From the NCBI GenBank assembly GCA_945827635.1, contig CALZOG010000006.1, positions 1 to 44,984 on the forward strand: a DNA stretch of 44,984 nt. The letters run 5' to 3'. The position numbers and the translations under genes are program-made. Below, in pieces: positions 7,264 to 18,500 of this stretch (its first letter is position 1; the number at the start of each line of letters is the position of its first letter). Under the pieces are notes generated by a model. That model saw only the letters and a program-made list of their open reading frames with translations. It made no database searches and was not told the DNA's origin. The stretch is from an uncultured Bacteroidales bacterium (GTDB taxonomy: Bacteria > Bacteroidota > Bacteroidia > Bacteroidales > Paludibacteraceae).

Positions 7264-9396
7264 ATGAATTATTCCAAATTACTAATTATGGCAGGGATTG
7301 CTATGCTGCTGGGTGGGTGCGCTCAGAAGCAGCCGACAGAAGAGAAACAACCGATCGGGAAGCCGCAGATTACGCTGCAAGGCGACCGCTTGACACCGGA
7401 AGCACTGTGGGCAATGGGACGCATAGGCAGCGTGAAGGCGGATATAGAAACAGGGTTGATTGCCTATACGGTGAGTTATTATAGTGTGGAGGAGAACCGC
7501 TCGACCACATGGATTCGTATATGCAATCCGTTCAACGAGATGAAGGTCTGTGATGAATTCGTCGGTTCTGATCCTGCATGGTTCGGCAATAGCGGATGTC
7601 TGGCGTACCTGAAAGGCGGCAAACTCTATCTCCGTCGCGACAAAGAAGAACTTGAAGTGCAAGGCGCGGAAGATGTCGAGGGATTTCTTCTCTCGCCGAT
7701 GCGGGATAAGGTGATTCTGATTAAGGCTGTGAAGACTGTTCAGAGCACGGCGGACAAGTATCCCGACCTGCCGTTAGCGAGCGGACGCGTGGTGGATGAT
7801 CTGATGTACAAACATTGGGACGAATGGGTGGAGACTGCTCCGCAACCATTTGTATATGAATTGAATATTGAGTATTACGACGAAGGCGATCGGATCAAGT
7901 CCGCCACACTCGGCGAAGAAGTTAACCTGCTGGAGGGCACGGCGTATGAGTCGCCTATGCGGCCGTTTGGCGGTGTGGAGCAATTAGCGTGGGCGCCGGA
8001 TAACAAAACGATTGCCTACACCTGCCGTAAGAAAACCGGTCTGGACTATGCCGTCAGCACAAATTCAAACATCTATCTCTATGATTTAGAGACCAAAGAA
8101 ACGAAGAACATTACCGAAGGCAACGACGGTTATGACACCAACCCCGCGTTCTCGCCCGACGGGTTGTTCATAGCATGGCAGTCGATGGAGCGCGACGGCT
8201 ATGAGAGCGACCAGAACAGGTTGATGGTAATGAACCTGCAAACGGGCGAAAAGACGTTCCTGAGCAAGGCGTTTGACAGCAATGTAGATGAGTTTGCATG
8301 GTACGACAACCAGACTATCGTTTTCACAGGTTGCTGGCACGCCACGGTGCAACTGTACAGCATTGATATGCAGGGCGCTATATCGGTGTTGACGCAAGGG
8401 CAGTATGATCATGTGTTAGGCGATGTGTGCGACGACAGGATCTATGTGCTCAGGCACTCGATGGTTGAGGCAAATGAGGTGTATTGCTTGAAGTACGGGC
8501 GCACCGAGAACGGTGAGCCGTACACGGCAGGTTGGGAGCAGTTGACATTCGAGAACGACAATATCTACAAGCAGATAGAACGTGCGACGGTAGTGCCGCG
8601 CTGGCAGAAGACGACTGATGGCAAGGATATGCTGACATGGATCATACTGCCGCCGCATTTCGATCCGAACAAGAAATATCCGACCCTGCTGTACTGCGAA
8701 GGTGGTCCGCAGAGTCCGGTGAGTCAGTTCTGGTCGTTTAGATGGAACTTCAGCATCATGGCGGCGCATGATTATATTATCGTTGCGCCTAACCGGCGCG
8801 GTTTGCCGGGATTCGGCATGGCTTGGAACGAACAGATTAGCGGCGATTACGGCGGACAATGTATGAAGGACTATTTCACGGCTATAGATGAGGCGTGCGC
8901 TAACCTGCCGTATATCGACAAGGATCGGTTGGGTTGCGTAGGTGCTTCGTTCGGCGGATTCAGCGTATATTGGATAGCCGGTCACCACGACGGTAGGTTC
9001 AAGGCGTTCATCGCGCATGACGGTATATTCAACATGGAGATGCAGTATCTGGAGACTGAAGAGAAATGGTTTGCGAACTGGGATATGGGCGGTGCGTACT
9101 GGGATAAGCAGAACAAGATTGCACAGCGCACGTTTGCCAATAGTCCGCATAAGTTCGTTGACAAGTGGGATACGCCGATATTGTGTATCCACGGCGAGAG
9201 GGATTACCGAATTCTTGCAAATCAGGCTATGGCGGCGTATGATGCGGCGAAGATGCGCGGTGTGCCGGCAGAGTTGCTGATCTTCCCCGACGAGAACCAC
9301 TGGGTGCTGAAGCCGCAGAACGGCATACTCTGGCAGCGGACGTTCTTCCACTGGCTGCACAGGTGGATAGGCGGCATAGACGAACCCGGTCGGTAA
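7264..9396 (+). CDS. S9-family (prolyl oligopeptidase-like) lipoprotein peptidase
   Basis: The start MNYSKLLIMAGIAMLLGGC is a lipoprotein signal with lipobox LGGC (Cys19), so the mature protein is probably membrane-tethered in the envelope. The middle holds beta-propeller-like WD40/DPP-type repeats, including LAWAPDNKTIAYTCR and NPAFSPDGLFIAWQS. The C-terminal alpha/beta hydrolase has the S9 triad: Ser562 in GASFGG, Asp647 in HGERDYR and His679 in DENHWV. It likely cleaves short peptides imported or generated at the surface, acting as a dipeptidyl or acylaminoacyl peptidase; the exact specificity is not readable. The frame extends up to a GTG at 7222, but that runs through the intergenic repeat, and the signal peptide fixes the ATG at 7264. 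Confidence 0.93.
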   Translation: MNYSKLLIMAGIAMLLGGCAQKQPTEEKQPIGKPQITLQGDRLTPEALWAMGRIGSVKADIETGLIAYTVSYYSVEENRSTTWIRICNPFNEMKVCDEFVGSDPAWFGNSGCLAYLKGGKLYLRRDKEELEVQGAEDVEGFLLSPMRDKVILIKAVKTVQSTADKYPDLPLASGRVVDDLMYKHWDEWVETAPQPFVYELNIEYYDEGDRIKSATLGEEVNLLEGTAYESPMRPFGGVEQLAWAPDNKTIAYTCRKKTGLDYAVSTNSNIYLYDLETKETKNITEGNDGYDTNPAFSPDGLFIAWQSMERDGYESDQNRLMVMNLQTGEKTFLSKAFDSNVDEFAWYDNQTIVFTGCWHATVQLYSIDMQGAISVLTQGQYDHVLGDVCDDRIYVLRHSMVEANEVYCLKYGRTENGEPYTAGWEQLTFENDNIYKQIERATVVPRWQKTTDGKDMLTWIILPPHFDPNKKYPTLLYCEGGPQSPVSQFWSFRWNFSIMAAHDYIIVAPNRRGLPGFGMAWNEQISGDYGGQCMKDYFTAIDEACANLPYIDKDRLGCVGASFGGFSVYWIAGHHDGRFKAFIAHDGIFNMEMQYLETEEKWFANWDMGGAYWDKQNKIAQRTFANSPHKFVDKWDTPILCIHGERDYRILANQAMAAYDAAKMRGVPAELLIFPDENHWVLKPQNGILWQRTFFHWLHRWIGGIDEPGR

Positions 9397-9420
9397 AAAA
9401 CATCTATACTGCACAATTGG

Positions 9421-9439
9421 TATAGCAATAATTGCTATA
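9421..9439. promoter_or_regulatory. Perfect 19-nt palindrome, possible operator
   Basis: TATAGCAAT at 9421-9429 and ATTGCTATA at 9431-9439 are perfect reverse complements around one central A. It lies 25 bp after the peptidase stop and 24 bp upstream of the -33 box of the giant gene. It may be a regulator binding site or a hairpin at the end of the peptidase mRNA; nothing in the sequence names a regulator. Confidence 0.5.
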
Positions 9440-9443
9440 AAGC

Positions 9444-9484
9444 AAAAAAAACGGCACAAAAATTTGCAAGTGTCGTTTTTTTTT
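9444..9484 (+). terminator. Bidirectional-looking intrinsic terminator after the S9 peptidase gene
   Basis: A run of A (9444-9450) followed by ACGGCAC (9451-9457) pairs with GTGTCGT (9470-9476) followed by eight more T. The loop is 12 nt. A stem with A-run on one side and U-run on the other is the classic intrinsic terminator form. The -33 box of the next promoter lies in the loop. Confidence 0.7.
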
Positions 9485-9494
9485 CGTATCTTTG
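9463..9494 (+). promoter_or_regulatory. Bacteroidetes -33/-7 promoter of the 5714-aa protein gene
   Basis: TTTG (9463-9466) and TATCTTTG (9487-9494) are separated by 20 bases. The predicted start near 9501 gives a leader of about 98 nt. The -33 element overlaps the terminator stem-loop of the upstream gene. Confidence 0.8.
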
Positions 9495-9508
9495 TGGGTT
9501 AATCGTGT

Positions 9509-9580
9509 GCGTGTGCACACGCGTCGGGCGTGTTTGCGTGCGTAAAACAAACATTATCAAAAGGAAACCATTATCAAAAG
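9509..9580 (+). promoter_or_regulatory. Structured 5' leader of the giant gene: palindrome plus 12-bp direct repeat
   Basis: Shortly after the predicted transcription start is the perfect palindrome GCGTGTGCACACGC (9509-9522), inside a CG/TG-rich tract. The 12-mer CATTATCAAAAG then occurs twice, at 9552-9563 and 9569-9580, ending 18 bases before the ATG. This could be a 5' stabilising hairpin and a repeated protein or RNA binding site; function is not known. Confidence 0.5.
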
Positions 9581-9598
9581 ATATAAACACTTCGAGAT

Positions 9599-12500
9599 AT
9601 GAATCGTTTGCAAATGTTAACGTTGAGAATGAAAAGAGTATTAACCGTATTGCCTGCGGCGTTGCTGATAGGTTTGGGCGTGCTGCTAAGTATATTGCCG
9701 CAACCTGTTCAGGCTGCTACATCTTCCGTGCCGGAGATGATACCGTCAACGGGTAAGGACTTCTGGCTGACGTATATGTACAACTTCGGTCAGAATAACG
9801 ATGATGTGGATTTGGAAATCTTTGTTGTTGCCATGCGTTCGGATGCAGTGGTTACTATCACAACAGGCGACGGTACTGTTCTGGCTTCCGCTGTAGCGGT
9901 GTCAGCCGGATCGGCATATACCCTGACTATACCAACTTTGTTTCGCGACAAGGTGTATAATACCAGTTCAGATGTAAAGAAGAAGACGGGTGTGCATGTT
10001 CAGGCAAGCTCGGATGTTTCTGTATATTTCAGAAACGGTTATTCCAGTGGCTCGGATTACTCGTACGATAATTCGCATGCTATATCCACGGATGCGTTGG
10101 GAACTGAGTATATGATTCAGACATACTATCGCGACATGATGAACAATGAGTTTGCCATTGTCGCGACGGCTGATGGTACTACTGTTGAGGTGACGTTGAG
10201 CACGGCAGCGCTCAAGCCGTCTGAGAGTCCGACAGACCTTTATGATGCTGGCACTATACTGACGCGCAGTTTGAATGCGGGTGAGGTAATACAGATCAAA
10301 GGTGCAAGGTACAACTCGTCAGGTCGCGGCGATTTGTCGGGTACTACCATCAAATCCAACAAGCCGGTAGCAGTGTTCAACGGTGGAGCCAAAGCTTCAG
10401 TGCCTTTGAATACCGGTTACAATGGTGACCATACGGTTGATCCGGCTATTCCTGTGTCGGCGTGGGGAAAGCGATTTGTGGCGATGGAAATGAGTGGTTT
10501 CCCGGATCGTAAATCCACAGATGATGGCGGATTGGTAGAGACATCAAGCCCGACACAATACATGCTTACGGCAATGTATGATGGAACGCAGGTTAAAGTG
10601 GATGGTGAAACAATCTGTACTCTCAATAAGGGCGAAAATATTCCATACGACAAAATTAGTAGTATGTACTATTCGAAGATTCGTGTGGACTATAACGAAA
10701 CGCCGAAACTGGTTGAGACTTCCAATCCTGTTGTGTTGTACGCTTATATGTCAAGTGGCGCAGTAAATGCATACGATTATGAGGTGTTTTCTGAGCCAGC
10801 CTTGGCACTTATTCCTGATGTGAATAAGGGCGTAGATACTTCATATATCTATTGCGCACCGACACCATCTTCGATACATTTCGCCAATGTTGTGGTTCCG
10901 GCATCAGGTGTAAGTGATATGAAACTCAACGGCGTTGATGTGAGCAGTGAATTTACGACTCTAAGCGGAACATTTGATGGGTATTCCAAGAATTACGCTT
11001 ATGCTCGTTTGTCGTTAAACTCAGGCGTAAACATTCTGGCTAACAATTCTGCCAAGTTTGTAGCAGTATCGTATAGCACCGAGATGTATGCTGCTATATC
11101 AGAAGCGAGTGTAACGGCCTTCAACCTTGCGCCGATTGCTCCGATAATGTTTATTGATGACAACGAGATTGTGCATGGTGATACAATAGATTATTGTAAC
11201 CGTCACCCGGGAGTACACTTCACGGCGATAGTAGATTATCCGCATGAAAGTGTGAAATGGGTACTTGGTGAAGGTGCAGAAAGTACAGACTATGAGGCGT
11301 CGCACATGTATGGCATCAATATTGGCGAAGAGGATGAAAAGCATGATGTCAAGTTGTTCGTATATCGCGAATCACCTATTACGCATATCAAAGATACTGA
11401 TTCAATATGCGTTACGCTTGATGTACACCCTGTGTACTACGATACCTTGAAAACCAAGGTGGCTGCGAATAAGTTGGAGTATATATGGAACAAGAGTTCC
11501 AATCCGGCGTTTGGTTTGGCAGGCAAGGGTGAACTGAGTGTAGGTCCTGTAACGATGGGCAAGAACGCTCCCAATGCGAACAACAAATGGACGAGTGCCA
11601 ATGACTCAAAGGTTATTTTTGACTCGTTGGTTTATGCTACGCGTCATAGTTGCGACTCAATCTTCTACTTGCAGCTGGATGTTGTGCCGGATATCATTAT
11701 GTCGGAGGAGAATGCAACTATATGTCAAAGCGAATCGTTTACGTGGACAGGTCACCACAATGCTTGGAATCATCTGACGCAAGACGGCGTCGCGATTACT
11801 ACTATCAATACGGCTGCTGCGGGAACGTTTGTTATCCGAGATACGATGCAGTCGCTTGTGTTCCCGTATCCGGATTCGATTCATATTCTGAACCTTACGG
11901 TGTACGACAAGCCGACGATAAAGGTTGCGGATGACCACCGCAAAGACTCGATCTGCGAGGTGAACCAACCTACGTGGACTGTGCCGTATGTTGCTACTTA
12001 TGCCGACTCGCTGCACTACTGGTTGAAGCCTGATTCGGCGTATGATGCGACACGTAGAGAGGCAGGTCTGCGCCGCACGACAGAGACTTCGTTCGACATC
12101 AGCACTATGAGCTCGTTGCCGGATGGTAAGTACAAACTGATTCTGCAAGCATTCAATACGACTACAGGTTGCATCAGCGTGACGGATGAAGTGCAGCTGG
12201 TAATCAAGAATCGCCCGTCGCTGAAGGTTGATAATGTCGACCCACAATGTTGGGACGAAACGGCTCCGACGTTCACGTTCAACTACACGCCTGTTGATGC
12301 TGCAAAGATCACCTATTGGGTTGATTCCGTGGGCGGTACGCCGCATAAGATTGCTTCGACAACGATAGCTGTAGATGCGACAAAGAAGTTCGATATTGCT
12401 ACCACAGGTTGGCCGGCAGGTCATTATGAGTTGTATGCACAGCCTATATCGTCACTCGGCTGCGATAGTACGGCTGTGAAGGTAGAGTTTGTCATCAACA

Positions 12501-15500
12501 AGAAACCGACGATTACCATCACTTCGACCTCGGATGAACTCAGTCAGTGTGACAAGGAAGACACTACGACGCTGAAATTCAATGTCAAAGATGCAATCAA
12601 CTATAACTACTATATCAAGGGCAAGACGTCGCTTCTGGCAACGCCTGTTGCTGTGACGGATGGCGACAAGGAGATAAGCCTTGATATCAGTTCAATCAGC
12701 GGCTTGACGGAAGATAAGGAGTTCACCCTGAAGATGGTTGCTAACTCGGCAACCTGCGTGAGTGATACGGCTGAGGCAACCTTCACTATCTATCCGATGC
12801 CTACGGCTACGATTACTTCGACTGCGTCAGACTTGAACGCCTGTGCACCCTACGCATTGGCTGACAATCTGACAGTTAACTACACAACGACGAATACAAC
12901 ACAAGTCAAGTGGGAACTCGAGCAACCGGGCGGAACTAAAGTAACTCACGACTATGCTGCTGTAGGCACATCGTTCAGTATTCCTAAAGCGCAATTAGCC
13001 GCCCCGGGTGATTACAAGGTAAAGATTACCGGTGTGAAGTCCACCCACGGTTGCGAGACAGAGTATCCCACAGGCGGTGAGGTGACATTCACGATGTACA
13101 ATCCGGCAGCAATCACGCTGAACGATATAGCTGCCGTATGCGCAGGAAATGCTGTGACGTCAACGTATACAGCCGAATATACGGATTCATACACATATGA
13201 GGTATGGAGGAAAACAGGCAACGTGCTGAAAGGTAGTGGCAATTCGACAATTATCAATGGAACGATAGATCTGAGTAAGACAGATACACTTCCGGCAGGT
13301 ACGTATGTGCTGAGCGTGACAGCTACGAACACCAACAACTGCGGTAGCAGCAGTGCGTCCAAAGAGTTCGTTATCAATCCTATACCGGTAATCAACAGTT
13401 TGAGTACGCCGGATAATGTGTGTGAGACTGAAGTGGCATCGCGCGACGTAAGCTTTATAGCGACGGATGCAGCCAATATCCTGTACACGCTGAAAAAAGG
13501 CGCTACCGTTTGGAATGCGGAGAACAGCGTGGCTGTAGGTGCAGGCAAGTTCAGTATCAAGACAGACACGCTGAGTGCAGGTGATTACATCGTAGAAGCC
13601 AAGCCTGTATCCGGCGCTGGTTGTACGGATGCAGTGAGGTCGGTGAACTTCACCGTTTATCCGCATCCGACGGTTACGCTGCCGGCAAGTTTGCCTAATG
13701 CCTGCTTCGGTGAGGAGAGCCTGACAATCAACTACTCGACAACTTATGCAGCCACCTACGCCTATACCTTGGCAGACAAGGACGGCAATGCCTTGACTCC
13801 GGGTAGCGGTGCTGCTGTAGCAAGCGGTTCGATTGTTGTGCCGCTGACAGCAACAATGACAGCAGCCAAGAGTCCGTACAAGTTCCGCATAGAGGTTACG
13901 TCCGACAAGGGCTGCAAGAGCGGTTGGGTAGAGAAGACCTTCACTATCTATCCGAAGCCGACAGCCGGCATTACATCGGTAGAGAACAAGTGCGATAATG
14001 AGACGAGTGCAGCGGTGGTTTATACTTCTGCCAACGCAACGAAGTATGAGTACCGCGTATTCAAGTCCGGTGTAGCTGCGCCGGTGCTGACGGTAACCGA
14101 TCAGGATGTGGCGGGTACAACGTTCAATGTCAATATCTCCACACTGGATGCCGGTTCGTATGAGTTGCGTCTGGTAGCAAAATCCGCTACCTGCGAGAGC
14201 GACACGGCAAAGAAGAGTTTCGATATATGGCCATTGCCGGTAATCAGCACATTGGACAATACCACGCCTTGTGAGGGCGAAGCGGTAGTGAATGTGCCTT
14301 ATACAGCAACCAATGCATCGAAGTTCAGTTATACGGTTAAGGATGGTGAGACAGTAGTGAAGACTGTAGCGACCGCCACCGTAGCTGACGGAAAGATAAA
14401 TGTAGATATCGATGGCCTGACAACCGGCGGTGCGGCAACGAAAGTTTATACGCTGAGTGTAACCGCCACCTCCGACAATGGTTGCGTAACGGCTGCAGCC
14501 AAGACAGCCACAATCACCTTGAAGTCCAAACCGGCAGTAACGCTGAGCAGTGTGACGAACACATGTGTCGGCACAGGTGCTGCCATCACGGTAGCCTATA
14601 CAGGTCTGACTACCAACAAGTTGGATTATGTAGTCCGCAAGGGTGGTGTCGATACCTCCGTGAGCGGAACCAAGACAGGCTTGACACCCGGTGTGGACGG
14701 TTCGTTCGACATTTCCGGTGCAACGTTTGAAGCATTGGCAGCCGGTGCGGATTATGAAGTAGAAATCATTGCTCAGGGCGATAACGGTTGCCCGAGTGTA
14801 GGTGTCGATCAGGTCAAGGCGTTCACTATCTATCCGTTGCCGACGGTAAGTGTCAAATCGGGTTATGAGAGTGTAACGGTTTGTGAAGGCAGGGAAGATG
14901 CGGTATTTGAGTTGACCACTTCCGCCAATGCTTCCACGTACAGCTACACAACCGGTGCTCTGGGACTTACAGCCACGGATCAGCCAGTGGTCGACCAAAA
15001 GATAAAGATTACCTTGCCTAAGGCTGACCTGAAGGATGGTAATTATACGCTGACAGTAACAGTCAAATCTGCTGCACCGCAAAGTTGTTCTTCGGTAGCC
15101 GCTACTGCAGCACTCAAGGTGAACAACCGCCCGTGGCTGAAGATTAATGACCTTGATGCACAGTGCGTCCCAGCCGAATCGTTCAGCGTGGCTTATACGG
15201 CAACCGATGCAGCAAAGATCTACTGGAGTGTTGACGGCAAGATTGCAGAACAGACACTGACTGTTGCTGCTCCTTATAGTTTCACTGTCAATACAAGCCG
15301 TTGGGCTGCAGGCACGTACACGTTGCGTGCTCGTCCGGAGTCTGCTCTCGGCTGTGATAGCGCGGCTGTAGTTAAGACTCTAACGATCAACACTAAGCCT
15401 GCTACTCCCAGCAACATAAGCTTTACCGAGCCTTGTGCCGATGCAACGACCATGAACGTTACGTTCAGCAAGGATGCAGTCGGCAATTGCGCTGTGGCAG

Positions 15501-18500
15501 AGATTGTAGAGACTGCGCAGCAGACCTTAGCCGGTACTCCTGTTGATGCAACTTCGCGTATGATACCTGTTAACATAACAGGTCTGACGGCAGGAAATAC
15601 CTATACGCTGCGAATCTATACATTCAACAATATCAGTAACTGCCAGAGTGATCCGGTTGACAAGACTTTCAAAGTATGGCCGTTGCCGACTGTTACGCTC
15701 TCGACCTCTACTATTGATGCATGCTACCCGGCAGCTACGATAAGTTTGCCATACACGCATACGAATGCCTATCAGTATAGTTATACGATCAATCTACAGG
15801 GCGATGCAACCGTGCTTAAGTCCGCAGAGAACGTGAACGTAGTGACCGGTACGCCGATATCGCTGAACACCAGCGGTCTGGCGGCAGGTACATACGAGGT
15901 ACATGTGACGGCTATATCGGAGCATAACTGCAACATTGCAGCCGAGCAGACACGTACATTCAAGATCCATCCTCAGCCGGCAATCACGTCACTGGCAACA
16001 GTTGAAAACGTTTGCGAGAAGTATTCGCCAAGTGCTGTAGCCTTGACAATGACCGGTGCAACGAAGTATAATTATGAAGTGCTGAAGGAAGGCGTAGCTA
16101 CGCCGGTTGAGCAGAAAACGAACCAGACGGCCACCAGCATTGCACTGAACACCGCTACATGGTCGGCAGGCAAATATACGCTGAAAGTAACGGCTGTATC
16201 CGACCTTGACTGCGGTAGTGATGTTGAGGAGCGTGTGTTCCTGATCTATCCTCAACCGAAGGTGACCGCTCTGGGTGGCGCAACGATCTGCGAGACGGAT
16301 GCTGAGGCATCGTTCAGCTTCACAATGACCGATGCGAAGACCTATACATACGATTTGAAGAACGGCAGCGATGTATCGGTAGCCTCGTCGGCATCGCCAC
16401 AGAACGTGCCGGCAGGCGGTAGCGGAAACATTGTAATCAACACAGCCGCTCTGCCTGACGGAACATATACCTTGCATGTGGTAGCCACATCGGACAAAGG
16501 TTGTGTAAGCGATGAAAAGACAGCGACGCTGACGATCAATAACCGTCCGTGGCTGAAGATAGCTGATATAGCAGCAGAATGTCATCCTGTTGATGCATTC
16601 ACGGTAGGTTATACATTCAATGATGCCAAGTTTGTACGCTGGACGGTAGATGACAAGATAACAACGGAACAGACACATACAGTACCCGGTAGTGCACCTT
16701 ACCAGTTCACTATCAACACGAGCGGTTGGGCTGCAGGCACATATACATTACGCGCTCATCCGACGTCTGCCCTCGGTTGCGACAGTGCGGAAGTGGTTAA
16801 GACCTTCACTATTCATCCGAAGCCGACGGTAAACAATGTCTTCACGATAAAGGCAGTATGTCAGAACGGCAGTCCGCGTGTAGACTTCAAGCACACCCAC
16901 GGAGCGACCGTCAAGTATTGGATTGACGGAGTGGAGAAATCAGCCGTAGCGATCAACGGTACACAGGATGCAGCATGGTTTAATGCCGACATCACAGGAA
17001 TAGCAGCCGGCACGAACCACAAGATGAAGTTGCAGGTTATCTCGGGTACATCTCCGGCTTGTGAGAGTGCAGAGAGCAGCGAGCGAACCTTCACCATCTA
17101 TCCGCTACCGACCATCACTACGTATGACACGACGGCAATCTATCCTGTAGCTTCGGTTGATGTACGCTATAGTGCAGAGAATGCCTCGACATACACGTAC
17201 GTAATGACAGGCACAGGTATCCCCTCACTTAATCCGGGGACAGGTTCGGGTACGTTCAGCGGCGGCAAGATTCCTGTAAATACGGCTAATTTGGCTCCGG
17301 GTACATACGAGTTGACCGTGACGGCGAAGTCTGCGACCTCAGCTGGAGGCTGCGAGAAGACTGCTACTTCGACAATCGTCATTTACGACCCGACGTCGAT
17401 AGAGATTACCGAGCCGATAGCAGGCAAGTGTGCAGAGAACACGACTGACAAGATCAGTATCACCATCACCACTACGTTTGCCGACAAGTACAGTTATGTA
17501 GTGAAACTCGGTGAGACGGAGATAGAGAGCAAAACAGACCAGGCTACGACCAATAACGGTGCTACGCCGTTTGAGAAGACCTTCCAGTTGGATAAGACCA
17601 CTTGGACAGCCGGAACATACAGCATCTCGATAACCGCCAAGAACTCCGATACGGGTGTAACGAAGGATGATGCAAGTACGTTCACTATCTATCCGACACC
17701 TGAGATTACGTTTACTCAACCGTCAGCTATCTGCGAGGCTGAGGTAAGCAGTGTGAATGTGACCTATACGAACAGCAATGCCAAGACAATCAAGTATCAC
17801 GTTGACAAGTTGCCGCCTATACCGACAGCCGATATCGTTGCCGAGCAAGAGATAAGCGCCAATGGCACAATAGCACTGACGACCACCGGCTGGAAAGACG
17901 GTACGTACCGAATCTATGCTACTCCGACTTCTCAGTATGATTGCGTAGGAGAAGAGAATTTTGTAGACCTGGTTGTCAATAATCAACCTGAGGCGGCTAT
18001 CACTGCCATGCCGACGGATGTGTGCGAGGGTGAAACATACCTGAATGTGACATACACTGCGTCCACAGACGCGCGTGCGTACGCGTTCCGTATATTGAAT
18101 GCTGCAACCGACCAACCTGTATCGGGTTATGCCGGTAACGGAACGATACAAGCTCCGTATGGTGGCGGTTCGTTTGCGGTGGATGTACAATCGTTGTCAG
18201 GCGGTACATACAAGATGGAACTCAAGACGCAGACCGAGCTCGGTTGCTGGAGTGAGGTCAGCTTGCAACCGTTCACTGTGCGCGCCAAACCGGGAGCGAC
18301 CATCAGTAAGATGGAGAGCGTTTGCGAGGGCACGGCAACAGCAACGGCAGAGTACACAACCACTGATGCAACGACCTATTACTACACAGTAAAGGGTACA
18401 AGTGTAGAGGGAACCGGTACAACCACCGGCAGCGGTACGATATCCGTAGATGTATCAACGCTGGTTGCGGCTAATTCGCCATATATCTTGCAACTCGTAT

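Noticed and set aside
13187..15082. Long open frame on the - strand (631 codons) inside the first giant gene
   Set aside because: It is antisense to intact repeat units with clear protein-level periodicity. Its translation is Cys/Arg/Tyr-rich and without recognisable domains, as expected for the shadow of a repetitive coding strand.
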